Source: Gonatopus flavifemur
Taxonomy: Eukaryota; Arthropoda; Insecta; Hymenoptera; Dryinidae
NCBI GenBank assembly: GCA_018340375.1
Contig: JAFFJZ010000010.1
Location: 14,632,001-14,696,000 of the forward strand
Direction of reading: 5' to 3'
Length of the DNA stretch: 64,000 nt
The notes beneath the pieces are model-generated. The model saw nothing but the letters and a program-made list of their open reading frames with translations, was not told where the DNA came from and ran no database searches. Position numbers and translations under genes: made by a program. This document shows positions 33,801-38,837 of this stretch, in pieces; the first letter of the stretch is position 1; each line of letters begins with the position of its first letter.

Positions 33801-35766
33801 ACAGTTCCTCCACGACGAGAAGACATATTCCACCAACAGTTTGAAGAACAACTCCCCACATTTTTTACAGTGTACACTGTAACAAATTGGCAGTGTTGAC
33901 AAAAATTCACGCCAAATAGTATTGTTTTAACACCACATGGTGTTATTCTCACATCATAAAGTGTCATTCTAACACCGCTTGGTGTTATTTTGACACCGAT
34001 GTTGAGGTAAACTTGTATAGAATCCGCGTGGCGTTGATTTTGTGTGAATCCTGACACCGTTTTGACATCGCTTTTTTACGGTGTATAATCCGGTTCATTT
34101 TCTTCTTTTCTCCATTGCTACTCCATTAACGTACATAGTCCTTCAAACGATTTTGAAGTGTTCTTGAAAACGATTATCAACTTCTCGTCACACGTTTTCG
34201 TCTCTATCAGAGCTTTCGTTATTAAGTATCGCAATCAATTTTAACACCTCGATCAACGATATTTTTATACCTAGTTATTCCACTTCTCTCGACTCATCTT
34301 TGCCACAATTCACCTCCTTTCTGACATTTTTTTCTTGTTTCCTCTCTTATCACCACTTTACCATACCATCATGAAATCCCCTTCAAACACTTTGAGACCA
34401 TTAGTAAACCGGTTTTTGATCAATTTGAATCGGTTTCAATGGTTTTGAACGGTCATTTCACCACTCTCGGTAAAAGGAAACGATTGAAACCGATTGAAAG
34501 AATCGAACTTCGCATAGGAAACGATTTAAAATGCATTTGTTCTTATACACTGTAAAAAGAAAGTCTTAATCTGTTTGCATCTTAATTTCAGACAATGCTT
34601 TTTCCATTGTGTCGGCGATTGTTTTTTCGGCTGTTTGCATCATAGATTCAGCCATGAAATGAGCTGAATTTAAGACTCTCTTTTTACAGTGTATCTCCCC
34701 ATCTGTTTCTGTGCTGTTCTTGATCCTTTGAATTGGTTTTTATCGTTCCGATTATTCTCATCGCATAAATGTCTCCAAACAGAGTTCCCAAGGTTGGAAT
34801 ACACTTCTCAATGTATAGATTCGAAAGGGGGCTCTTATAAAATGGATCTTCGAACAAACTCTACACGGAAAAAATGAACTGTTAATTTTACCAGAATTCC
34901 GGTTACTATATGGACAGCAAGGAATATCTGTGACTTTTACTGGAATCCTTGTTAAATTTACCGGAGCCCTTGTTAAATTTGCCGGAGACTTGATTCATTC
35001 AACTAGAATTCCGGTTAAAATAGCAGTAATTCTTGCTGTCCATATATTAACCGGAGTATTTTTTTCCGTGTATATAATACCTTACAAATGTGTACACTGT
35101 AAGAAAACCGGTGTCGGAATTCACACTACGTGGATTCTATATAAGTTCACCCCGGAAATCGTTATCAAAGTAACTCAAAATGGTGTGAGAATGACACCAT
35201 ACGGTGTCAAAATAACACCTTCAGGTGTTGAAATAACACCATACGGGGTGGACTTTTTCTAACACCGCCAAATTTTTTACAGTGTATAACTCCACACCGA
35301 AAAAATCATATTCTAGAAATGAAAAACTCCTCTATAATAAGCGTCAAGAATATCTAGGTCTTAACATGAGTGGAAGATATTCTAATATTCAGATCTTTAT
35401 CTGAATATTAGAAGAATTTAAACTCTTGTTGAAAGGAAGATATTCTTGGTGCTTATCATAGAGTTTCTCCGTTTTAAAATATGATTTTTTCACTGCAACA
35501 ATCTAAGGATGAATCGACAAAAGGACAGGGTCCTTGTTCTGCCGTTGGAGGAAACCGTTGAAGAATTCTAATTCACTTACCAACACCACCGATATCACCA
35601 CCATTACTCCTATAGCGCACTTTCTCGTGACAAGTCCGTATCGACTCGTATAATATGTCTCTTCCCGATCGGAATATAGTCCAAGTTCGGAAGTACTTAT
35701 CGCGGATCTTCGCCCTGTATCAAGCATTTCCTTATCCAGAACCTTCGAGCTTGATTTGTTCAACAT
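9306..35766 (-). CDS. gene A: type II single-pass membrane protein, unknown function
   Basis: Five coding exons: 35766-35581, 22582-22125, 19693-19277, 15435-14962, 9837-9306. Total 2,067 nt, giving 688 residues. Exon 1/2 joins in phase 0, the others in phase 2; all donors are GT and acceptors AG, and no stop interrupts the joined frame. In-frame TGA TGA directly precedes the start ATG. The protein has a ~49-residue cytosolic head without a signal peptide and one hydrophobic helix (about residues 50-68) completed across the exon 1/2 junction. The ectodomain has N-glycosylation sequons (N105, N114 and several in the last exon), two acidic runs (about 122-135 and 175-195), dibasic sites (YKRP, LFKRP, GKRRKP) and Tyr/Pro-rich stretches. 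I do not recognise the family. A matrix or cell-surface role is only inference. Introns are packed with transposons. Confidence 0.85.
9903..10234. mobile_element. MITE with reiterated CAGTACTG words
   Basis: The left end GCCCCAGTCAGAAA and the right end, read on the other strand GCCCCAACCAGAAA, continue to match through ACAACAGG and the following AGTAC..TGCCAGTA words. CAGTACTG or one-base variants recur throughout. In intron 4 of gene A. No target duplication resolved. Confidence 0.75.
10307..10714. mobile_element. piggyBac-type MITE with TTAA duplication, copy 1
   Basis: Flanked by TTAA at 10303-10306 and 10715-10718. Ends are GGGGAGGTTCTCATCAAGCG on the left and GGGAGGTTCTCATCTAGCG on the right (complement). 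The inverted arms match for about 130 bp (AAGGTGA, TTGAATTTTTTTTCC, AAGAACTCGGG, GAGTCTTG..GTACAT). TTAA duplication is the hallmark of piggyBac transposition. Copies also occur at 28351-28858 and 56557-57130. Confidence 0.9.
10719..11395. other. no gene or element recognised
   Basis: Contains overlapping open frames on both strands at 10885-11250, with no motif or splice support. Repeated CTCTGAAA words lie at 11240-11340. Confidence 0.4.
11400..12030. repeat. ~600-bp TTGGGCC-rich interspersed repeat, copy 2
   Basis: Same repeat and orientation as 2575-3178. In this copy the internal foldback is clearer: TGAATTTTGGTCCCACTTTG at about 11680 is the near-complement of a segment ending at about 11782. 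It lies in intron 4 of gene A. Confidence 0.75.
12031..12268. other. spacer, nothing recognised; ends in hAT target duplication
   Basis: Only the last 8 bases (TTCATAAA, 12261-12268) are informative: they duplicate 14747-14754 on the other side of the hAT element. Confidence 0.6.
12372..12428. promoter_or_regulatory. left subterminal ATGCAA repeats of the hAT element
   Basis: ATATGCAAAAAATATGCAAC, TGTTGCATAAATTTTGCATA and TGCAAG occur close together in both orientations. Similar words fill 14596-14700 at the other end. In hAT elements such arrays bind the zinc-finger domain of the transposase; that role here is inferred. Confidence 0.6.
12606..14318 (-). CDS. hAT transposase with CGGBP1-like BED zinc finger
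   Basis: Three exons: 14318-14199, 14105-13209, 13106-12606, together about 505 residues. The ATG at 14318 follows an upstream stretch lacking ATG in frame. Intron 1 is GTATGT...TTTAG. Intron 2 uses donor GTGAGA at 13208 and acceptor AACAG. The finger is Cys33-x2-Cys36 ... His52-x5-His58, assembled across the first intron. The catalytic core shows WISVDETTD (Asp about 169), LLLLSDAAAYM (Asp about 238) followed by CLIH and an LTRWGTW (RW) motif. The C-terminal dimerisation region has SCDVERSFSAYK with the third acidic residue, Glu about 470. Exon 1 resembles the finger of CGGBP1, a protein derived from this hAT lineage. No stop or frameshift is seen. The alternative donor at 13148 would leave a 42-bp intron and is less likely. 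Confidence 0.9.
14596..14700. promoter_or_regulatory. right subterminal TTATGCAACATAA repeats of the hAT element
   Basis: TTTATGCAACATAAATGA, TTATGCAACATAAGTGA, TTATGCAGCATAAATCA and a shorter GGCATAAATAA variant recur with roughly 25-35 bp spacing. The word is nearly self-complementary (TTATG..CATAA). A transposase-binding role is inferred. Confidence 0.65.
14962..15435 (-). CDS. gene A exon 4: Tyr-rich segment with two LxIYP/LNLYP motifs
   Basis: The acceptor is TTAATTTTCAG and the donor AG|GTAAAG. It is Tyr/Asn-rich at the start (RYNPYYDYYYSRPG), then the basic KRRKPKPFSVMLDIYPITD. Near the end is MIFHLNLYPRKKSK. The two hydrophobic-YP patches (MLDIYP and HLNLYP), each next to basic clusters, are the most conserved-looking parts. 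Phase 2 on both sides. Confidence 0.85.
15552..15823. mobile_element. MITE with seven GAATTC words, CCCAGCCAGCAC ends
   Basis: The left end CCCAGCCAGCACAAAAGA and the right end CCCATACAGCACAAGAG (complement) delimit 272 bp flanked by AT on both sides. GAATTC occurs seven times, mostly as TGAATTCA-like words. Non-coding. In intron 3 of gene A. Confidence 0.75.
16234..16379. mobile_element. 146-bp MITE with TA duplication
   Basis: Ends CATTGAGAAAACTGCTTAA and CATTGAGAAAACTTTTTAG (complement), flanked by TA at 16232-16233 and 16380-16381. Non-coding. Confidence 0.8.
16530..17135. repeat. array of AGACATCTTTTAGAT-type words
   Basis: Words such as AGACATCTTTTAGATACAT, GATATCTGTTAGATATCTT and GAAGACATC recur about 15 times in both orientations. 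The self-complementary cores are AGATATCT and ATCTTTTAGAT variants. The ends are not well defined. 46771-47310 is built of the same words and has clear ends, so this is probably a larger or damaged relative. Confidence 0.65.
17710..18218. mobile_element. 509-bp MITE, near-perfect palindrome with ~240-bp arms
   Basis: Starts CACGGAGAAAAATGCAGCTC and ends with its complement. The two arms (about 17710-17952 and 17975-18218) match with few differences right up to a ~22-bp centre near 17953-17974. A transcript through it would fold into a very long hairpin. In intron 3 of gene A. Confidence 0.92.
18562..18982. mobile_element. palindromic element with ACAACAC ends, TTTTCAG words
   Basis: The left end CAGACAACACAGGAAATTTT and the right end, read as the complement CGGACAACACTGGGAAGTTT, enclose repeated TTTTCAGAGATTTTCAG-type words. 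It holds a second insertion at 18606-18872. Confidence 0.65.
18606..18872. mobile_element. MITE with CCCTGGTG ends, TT duplication
   Basis: Ends CCCTGGTGGAAAAATTTCGC and CCCTGGTGAAAAAAGTTTC (complement), flanked by TT on both sides, nested in 18562-18982. Same terminal group as 23209-24132. Confidence 0.75.
19006..19237. mobile_element. MITE-like palindrome with ~75-bp arms
   Basis: Left GCATTGGAAAAAAGGATTAG and right GCACACGGAATACAAGGATT (complement) continue into shared GTTGAAATAACTATTCA and GAGCGCATATGGA segments. Non-coding. Just downstream of exon 3 of gene A. Confidence 0.8.
19277..19693 (-). CDS. gene A exon 3: Pro/Tyr-rich ectodomain
   Basis: Starts after a CAAG acceptor (weak polypyrimidine tract) and ends at donor AG|GTGAGT. 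Contains YKRPTTSEEKDESSAEENW, FKRPRYPQLSQYRYP, then a more ordered-looking stretch with IQDIIKYLTNDGGSPNRGI and KFTGVYINPKK, and an acidic EKHEEEESPPYEVGY segment. Phase 2 on both sides. Confidence 0.8.
19815..20045. repeat. AAATTTTCAGAA-rich palindromic repeat, copy 1
   Basis: Shares GTGACTG...CAGTCAC, CTGAAAATTCAG and AAATTTTCAGAAAGA segments with 22632-22833. It ends in TTAACAGTG, a typical CACTG-type end. Non-coding, intron 2 of gene A. Confidence 0.55.
20186..20848. mobile_element. 663-bp element with AGGTTCCTCC ends and TA duplication
   Basis: The left end AGGCTAAGGTTCCTCCAAAC and the right end, as complement AGGCCAGGTTCCTCCAAAAA, are flanked by TA at 20184-20185 and 20849-20850. A 76-codon open frame (20407-20637) inside resembles nothing. 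A GC-rich stretch with GCGGCGCGCGCC lies at about 20322-20334. Confidence 0.75.
21089..21941. mobile_element. CACTGTTA-type element inserted with TG duplication
   Basis: The ends CACTGTTAGAAATTTCTGAT and, as complement, CACTGTTAAAAATTGCTTGA are flanked by TG at 21087-21088 and 21942-21943. The uninterrupted paralogue at 37175-37604 reads GGGATGCTTGCC across this point, a natural empty site that confirms a 2-bp TG duplication. It carries a ~67-bp tandem duplication (about 21173-21300) and a SINE-like segment. Confidence 0.85.
21308..21395 (-). mobile_element. tRNA-like SINE segment
   Basis: On the minus strand a TGGCTTGAGTGACAGAG A-box-like stretch is followed about 35 bp later by GCGTTCACATC, a degenerate B box. 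It lacks a foldable acceptor stem, so it is not a tRNA gene. Confidence 0.35.
22125..22582 (-). CDS. gene A exon 2: end of membrane helix, acidic stalk
   Basis: The acceptor is TTTATTTTGCAG and the donor AG|GTAAAC. It begins VAIFFYDFTSATLG, which completes the helix, then sequons NST and NKT, the acidic run DDGENDENNGQDDG, a basic segment around YKMRKRVLKYMD, and a second acidic run rich in Glu/Gly. It ends in phase 2 after ...DRVKQ. Confidence 0.85.
22632..22833. repeat. AAATTTTCAGAA-rich palindromic repeat, copy 2
   Basis: Starts CACTAAAAAAACATCCCCTC. Contains CTGAAAATTCGG, CTGAAAATTCAGA and CTGAATTTTCAGAAGGAA in both orientations, as in 19815-20045. It lies just upstream of gene A exon 2 (in intron 1). 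Confidence 0.5.
23209..24132. mobile_element. MITE filled with a TCTCTGAAT minisatellite, TA duplication
   Basis: Ends CCCTGGTGAAAAAAATCTCT and CCCCAGTAAAAAAATCTCTC (complement), flanked by TA at 23207-23208 and 24133-24134. The interior is about 900 bp of TCTCTGAATTCC and TCTGAATCTC units with CAGAGAGATTCAGAG complements near both ends. It appears to have expanded internally by tandem duplication. Confidence 0.8.
24135..26045. other. no gene recognised; short GC-rich stretch
   Basis: Unsupported open frames only. 25018-25130 is unusually GC-rich for this window, with GGGCCGCTGATGG, GGGCCGTCAACGG and TGGGAATAGCCCGG words, resembling degraded repeat DNA. All within intron 1 of gene A. Confidence 0.45.
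26048..27295. repeat. candidate element bounded by GCGAGACTATTCGCGA words
   Basis: 26085-26230 has repeated AGTCTCGC.AA.ATCTC words and 27190-27290 has their complements (GCGAGATCTCGC, GCGAGACTATTCGCGA). The middle is ordinary AT-rich DNA. Exact ends could not be fixed. Confidence 0.4.
27300..27448. repeat. GCTGTGGCAGC-type repeat, minus-oriented relative of 58100-58330
   Basis: AATTATTTGGTTATCCAACA followed by CAACCACAAAACCTATGCAG matches the complement of 58205-58265. Ends in TAGCTGCCACAG-type words. Confidence 0.6.
27452..27690. mobile_element. MITE with reiterated CACTGAT/ATCAGTG words
   Basis: Left CAGTGAAATCTCACTGATCG and right CAGTGAAATCTCACTATTTC (complement), each followed by a GTCGACCACTG segment. 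The word CACTGA occurs throughout in both orientations. Non-coding. Confidence 0.75.
27888..28086. mobile_element. MITE-like palindrome with ~60-bp arms
   Basis: Left CCCGACATTGATCATCAATG and right CCCATACATTGATCATCGATG (complement) continue into AACG.AAAACAACATT..CTGACTTCG. Flanking ATTAAT on both sides could be a duplication. Confidence 0.8.
28351..28858. mobile_element. piggyBac-type MITE with TTAA duplication, copy 2
   Basis: Flanked by TTAA at 28347-28350 and 28859-28862. Ends GGGGAGGTTCTCATCTAGCG and GGGGAGGTTCTCATCAAGCG (complement). The internal part matches the complement of 56692-56960 in copy 3, which accounts for the similar short open frames there. Confidence 0.9.
28990..29250. 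repeat. tract of GTAGTAGC/GCTACTA and GCACTGC words
   Basis: TATGCTACTAGCAGTGCC, GTAGCAACGTAGTAGC, TTGGCACTGCTTACTACC and GACGCTGCTAGAAGTGCTGC recur within about 240 bp in both orientations. Probably another short-word element; the ends are not defined. Confidence 0.4.
29270..29870 (+). pseudogene. degraded mariner transposase fragments
   Basis: In shifting frames the sequence encodes NIHGSELLLCIGWDQRGVIH and later KIILLHDNAR (second catalytic Asp), then after a gap RPYVAK and WEVLSHPP near 29805-29865. These are the ordered motifs of a mariner of the same subfamily as 270-636. Multiple frameshifts and deletions, no inverted repeats found. Long dead. Confidence 0.8.
30047..30122 (+). mobile_element. 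tRNA-derived SINE head
   Basis: The A-box-like TGGCTTGGTGGATAAG and the B box GGTTCGATTCC are about 40 bp apart, with CCCCTTATGGGG after the B box. Spacing and boxes are tRNA-like, but no closed acceptor stem or plausible anticodon arm was found. Confidence 0.55.
30123..30820. other. no gene or element recognised
   Basis: Overlapping short open frames at 30159-30393 lack any motif. May be the body of the SINE insertion or old repeat DNA. Confidence 0.4.
30826..32406 (-). pseudogene. mariner transposase pseudogene, split by a MITE
   Basis: On the minus strand the motifs run in mariner order. They are an HTH region with MRKLCSKWVPRLLTVDQKQE, the first catalytic Asp in VTVDETWIHH, the second in a +1-shifted HQDNAPCH, and the third in PDLAPSDY followed by an in-frame TGA. 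The C-terminus lies at 30870-31012, beyond an inserted MITE (31015-31656). The 3' inverted repeat starts at 30826 (ACACATGGGCTGAAAAGTTC) after TA. The N-terminal end is lost at 32406, where a second partial MITE copy abuts it. At least two stops and one frameshift. Close relative of 38091-38756. Confidence 0.92.
31015..31656. mobile_element. MITE with CCCAGTAAACACACGC ends, TA duplication
   Basis: Ends CCCAGTAAACACACGCACGT and CCCAATAAACACACACACGT (complement), flanked by TA at 31013-31014 and 31657-31658. The mariner reading frame resumes across it, which gives the pre-insertion site. AACGT words (AACGTT, GACGTC) recur throughout. Confidence 0.9.
32404..32857. mobile_element. truncated second copy of the AACGT-word MITE
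   Basis: Matches the right part of 31015-31656 (from about 31420 onward) in the same orientation and ends GTGTTTATTGGG. Its left part is missing at the mariner boundary. It is interrupted by the CACTGTCA MITE at 32591-32813. Confidence 0.85.
32591..32813. mobile_element. 223-bp CACTG-type MITE nested in the AACGT MITE, TA duplication
   Basis: Ends CACTGTCAGAAATATCAGGA and CACTGTTGAAAATTTCTGTA (complement), flanked by TA on both sides. The uninterrupted copy reads GATAGTTTAACGTTC at the corresponding point (31603-31620), so the insertion is dated after the copy was made. Confidence 0.88.
32860..33060. repeat. GC-rich GGGGCCTC repeat fragment
   Basis: CCCAGGGGCCTCGAGCTCCT, AAGGGGCCTCATATGC and CCCAGGGGCCTCGATAACC with GGGACACCCTGTACG. 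The composition is strikingly unlike the neighbourhood. Overlapping open frames here are not supported. Confidence 0.45.
33396..33872. mobile_element. CACTGTAAAAAA MITE split by another MITE
   Basis: The outer element begins CACTG at 33396 and resumes after the inner insertion as AAAAAATAATTGTTGAA. It ends TTTTTTACAGTG at 33872, with TA on both sides (33394-33395, 33873-33874). The interior has TCCTCTAT..GGGGAA and CACCATAATTTGGTGGA hairpins. Confidence 0.85.
33403..33622. mobile_element. 220-bp CACTGAGAG MITE nested at base 8 of its host, TA duplication
   Basis: Arms CACTGAGAGAAATTTATAAT and CACTGAGAGAAATTTATAGT (complement) match for about 65 bp, through GGAATTATAGGAAT and GTCAG. TA at 33401-33402 and 33623-33624. 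It inserted into the terminal repeat of the CACTGTAAAAAA element. Confidence 0.9.
33875..34083. mobile_element. MITE with AACACC words, adjacent insertion sharing TA
   Basis: Starts CACTGTAACAAATTGGCAG and ends in the near-complement TTTTTTACGGTG. GGTGT/ACACC words recur (CACCACATGGTGTTATT, ACACCGCTTGGTGTTATT). TA on both sides, the left TA shared with the preceding element. Same family as 35095-35284. Confidence 0.85.
34084..34547. other. no element resolved; AACGATT/CGGTTT words
   Basis: Repeated AACCGATTGAAA, AACGATTTTGA and CGGTTTCAATGG words at 34140-34530 suggest an old short-word repeat; no ends seen. Confidence 0.35.
34548..34691. mobile_element. 144-bp CACTGTAAAAAG MITE, TA duplication
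   Basis: Ends CACTGTAAAAAGAAAGTCTT and CACTGTAAAAAGAGAGTCTT (complement), TA at 34546-34547 and 34692-34693. The interior has CTGTTTGCATC in direct repeat. Confidence 0.88.
34864..35070. mobile_element. 207-bp CACGGAAAAAA MITE, TA duplication
   Basis: Ends CACGGAAAAAATGAACTG and CACGGAAAAAAATACTCCGG (complement), TA on both sides. Repeated CCGG(A/T)..CCTTGTTAAATTT and CCGGTTA words. TATATGGACAGCAAG near the left is inverted as CTTGCTGTCCATATA near the right. Confidence 0.85.
35095..35284. mobile_element. 190-bp CACTGTAAGAAA MITE with ACACC words, TA duplication
   Basis: Ends CACTGTAAGAAAACCGGTG and CACTGTAAAAAATTTGGCGG (complement), TA at 35093-35094 and 35285-35286. Shares AACACC..GGTGT words and the CACTACGTGGATTCTATA segment (inverted) with 33875-34083. 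Confidence 0.88.
35296..35495. mobile_element. MITE-like palindrome ending 85 bp before gene A exon 1
   Basis: Left CACCGAAAAAATCATATTCT and right CAGTGAAAAAATCATATTTT (complement). Shared GAATATCT and AGATATTCT words inside. It lies in intron 1, immediately downstream of the exon 1 donor. Confidence 0.75.
35581..35766 (-). CDS. gene A exon 1: cytosolic head and start of membrane helix
   Basis: 62 codons from ATG (35766-35764) to a consensus donor GTAAGT at 35580-35575. The first 49 residues are polar (Ser/Lys/Asp/Glu/Tyr), ending in TRK before the hydrophobic run CAIGVMVVISVVL. Positive charge before the helix fits type II (N-in) orientation. Intron 1 is 13.0 kb and holds most of the mobile elements of this region. 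Confidence 0.85.
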
Positions 35767-36600
35767 TCATCAACGAATCGTGAAAAAACCTCCTCATCCA
35801 AATTCATTAAATTAACACCGTCCATTTATTGCAACTGACACTCATATCTAATACTTCACTTGTGGGAAAAAAAAACACTCTTGAGTTTCTTCGCAGATGC
35901 ACTAGAGCAGGTCCTTCACGAATTCTTCTTCCATTAATTTCTTATCATTGATCAATTGTTGGGATATTCGCATCGAATCACGTATTGCGAGATGGAAAGT
36001 GTCGCTCAACGAGCTATTAGCTACGAACGTATTGTTTCAAAGTTTCATATACAACTAACAAATATGTATAGTGTTACGTTAACTTTTCACAGTAGATCTT
36101 CAAAAGAATGTGTGTACATGTTCTCTTTCATTTGTGGGGGAGGTTCATCATATGGTAGGAGAAGACAGGTAGTTATGGGCTACTTACTTCATAGTTTGCT
36201 CAGCAAAAGTCTCGCGAGCAGAAACATCGGAGAAAAATACCGGCGTTTCTTTGTCTCGGTACTTGAATCACTGAATGCATTATCGCTGCTCCATATTCTG
36301 AATTACCTGAAGTAGAAGGAAAAGGCAGAGCTAGAATTTAACACTCATGACGATTATTTTCATCTCGTTTCTATTTTCTATTAATGTAATTATAATACGT
36401 ACTATAAGAAAGCGTGAATCTCGACACCTTTCTTCAATACGTTTTTTCAAAACTTTCGCCGTGTACAGGGCAAATAATACGATAAACTGTAATGTTGAAC
36501 GAAAATAACATTTATCAACATCGTATGAACTCGCAAAGATGAATGATAATAAAATTATGTATGTGTTGTATAAAATCTTAAGTAATGCAAATAAGTTCTG
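35767..36600. other. 5' flank of gene A, no element recognised
   Basis: Presumably 5' untranslated region and promoter of gene A on the minus strand, since the start codon is at 35766. No TATA box or initiator could be singled out. Short open frames are unsupported. Confidence 0.4.
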
Positions 36601-36876
36601 CACGGAAAGAAAAAGATCTATTAATATTTAAAAAAAGACTGTCAATTTCGGGAAAACGAGGATCGCTGGAAAATATTCGTAATGAGTCTACTAAAAATTC
36701 GTAGTCGATGTATTAAAATACCAATGAAACTATCAACTGTTAATATTTTGACTACGAATTTTTGATAGACTCACTACGAATATTTTTCAGCGATCTTCTT
36801 TTTCCCTTAATTGACAGTCATTTGTCTAAACGTTGATAAATTCTTGCTAAATATTAATAGACCCGGTCTTTCCGTG
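36601..36876. mobile_element. 276-bp CACGGAAAGA MITE, TG duplication
   Basis: The ends CACGGAAAGAAAAAGATCTA and, as complement, CACGGAAAGACCGGGTCTAT are flanked by TG on both sides. The arms also share TATTAATATTTA, GACTGTCAATT and AATATTCGTA.TGAGTCTA. Non-coding, upstream of gene A. Confidence 0.85.
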
Positions 36877-37174
36877 TGGGTGGGTAAGTGTGCTTGCATA
36901 GATTATTACAAGTTCAATTGCTGTGGTTTCTGTTTGATACATATGAATGAAATAAAATACTCATACATCAAAGAATTTACTCTTTGAAGTGCATAAACTG
37001 TTTTCTCAATCATTACCCATGCAGTACCAAAGTTTCTAGAAGATCTCAAAATATTTCTTCAATTAAGGATGGACGATGTTTGCAACCATCGATTCAATGA
37101 AATATAATTTCCATATGACAATTTCTATCAGGGTAAGTGCATAATGATCACCCTTGGAACTATGAAAATTCGTA

Positions 37175-37604
37175 CACTGAAAAGAAATGTCTTCCAACCA
37201 GATGAATAGTTTATTTGTCTTCTCTCCATAAAATATTTCTGAGGATTAATGAAATATTTAATCGAATCAAATGATGGGATGCTTGCCCCAAATAAATTGG
37301 TCTTCTAGATTAATAATTTATTCGCCACAAGTAATCAGTTTTTGCATTTGATTGAACCCAGGTGAAAAAATTCTGTAGAATTTCATGTCAAGATTTGGCT
37401 TTATTCAAAATGTATGGGTTTTTATAGAAATTCCATGGAAAATTAATGCAGAGACACATGATTTGGTGGAAATTCTATAAAAATTCCATACATTTTGCAA
37501 AATCTTGACGTGAAATTCTACAGAATTTTTTCACCTGGGAATATTTGAGTTCTATACAAATGAATATTTTATGGACAGAGGACAAATAAGTATTTTTTCC
37601 AGTG
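37175..37604. mobile_element. CACTGAAAAGAAAT MITE (paralogue of 20983-22079) with insertion
   Basis: Ends CACTGAAAAGAAATGTCTTC and CACTGGAAAAAATACTTATT (complement). It has no insertion at the site occupied in the 20983-22079 copy, but carries its own MITE at 37357-37539. Confidence 0.85.
37357..37539. mobile_element. 183-bp CCCAGGTGAAAAAA MITE, AA duplication
   Basis: Ends CCCAGGTGAAAAAATTCTGT perfectly inverted at both sides. The arms of about 80 bp include GAATTTCA.GTCAAGATTT. Flanked by AA; the paralogue at 22010-22025 reads ATTGAATATTT, the expected empty site. Confidence 0.92.
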
Positions 37605-37873
37605 TTACAAGTTCGATATAAATACATGCTGTCTGGGAACCGATTGGTTCCTGTTAATTCCGATGCAGAAATACAATTCGAATTTATGAAAAAATGAAAT
37701 ACTTGTGTTTCTGTGGATTGATAACTTAGAAATTTTACTTCGTCCTAGGCCCACAATTGTGAACCGTGGATTTGTATTTTAATTAACTTCCCATACCATC
37801 CTGATTCAGCAATTTTTAGTATCCTCTAGTAACAAAATTAAGTACGCCCTTTATATAATTATTGAAATTTATA

Positions 37874-38090
37874 CACTGAAAAAATATTCATTTGTGCTCT
37901 TACCATAGAATATTTATTTGTCGAAATTGAATATTCAATTGTATGCAAAAATTGATGGTTGTGGCGGATAAATTATTGATTTGAAAGACCAATTTATTTT
38001 GAACAAGCATCCCATCTTTTAATTTGATTGAATATTTAATTAATTTCGAAAAATATACTATGGAGAGAAGACAATTGGACTATTTATTTG
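37874..38090. mobile_element. third copy of the CACTGAAAAA MITE, right end lost at a mariner
   Basis: Inverted relative to 37175-37604 (shares AAATTATTGATTTGAAAGAC and CAAGCATCCCATC). The match stops at 38090, where the mariner fragment begins. Confidence 0.8.
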
Positions 38091-38756
38091 ACACATGGCC
38101 TGCAAAGTCCCGGGCCAAACACATAGATGGCGCAAATTTTACTGCATTCACCTGTTCTTCAGTTAGTGCTAACCTTCAAGAGACAGCTGTCGAAAGTTCA
38201 TGATATTTCATCCATTAGTTTGTGAGTGATTGTATTAAGAATGACGCTACTTTTGTTATTTTTAAAACAATGGATCAAAAACAATTTCGTGTTTTAATTT
38301 TACACTGCTTCTTGATGGGAAAAAATACCGTTCAAGCGAAGCAATTGCTTGAAAAGTGCTATGGGGACTCCGCTCCATCAGAAACCACAATACAACGTTG
38401 GTTCGCTGACTTCAAACGTGGTTGTAGAGACACCGATGATGCAGAACGCAGTAGACGTCCAAATGAGGCGGTAACACCAGAAAACATTAAAAAATCCACA
38501 AAATCGTTTTAAATGATCGAAAAGTGAAGTTGCGTGAGTTAGCTGACATCGTAAAAATATCAAAAGAACGTGTTGGCTTTATATTGCATGAGCATTTAAC
38601 TATGAGAAAGCTCTGTTCAAAATGGGTGCCGCGTTTGCTCACTGTTGACCAAAAACAAGAACGCGTTGATGCTTCTGAACAGTGTTTGGCCATGTTTAAA
38701 CGTAACAAGCCGTAATTTTTGCGTCGATGTGTTACAATGGATGAAACATGAATCCA
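38091..38756 (+). pseudogene. mariner transposase N-terminal pseudogene
   Basis: The 5' inverted repeat ACACATGGCCTGCAAAGTCC starts at 38091. The coding part from MDQKQFRVL (38271) covers the helix-turn-helix DNA-binding region (TTIQRWFADFKRG, AERSRRPNEA). It loses frame at an A-run near 38495, continues as LRELADIVKISKER and MRKLCSKWVPRLLTVDQKQE, then meets a stop after FKRNKP. The first catalytic Asp (VTMDET) follows in another frame. The element is cut at about 38756, before the other two catalytic residues. Same subfamily as 30826-32406 in the opposite orientation. Confidence 0.92.
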
Positions 38757-38837
38757 TCGCATGGTTAAGGACTTATGGTTGCACCGTCCTTGAATCCAGT
38801 TATAATTAGGAAAACAAAACAAAATCACTTGAATCTG

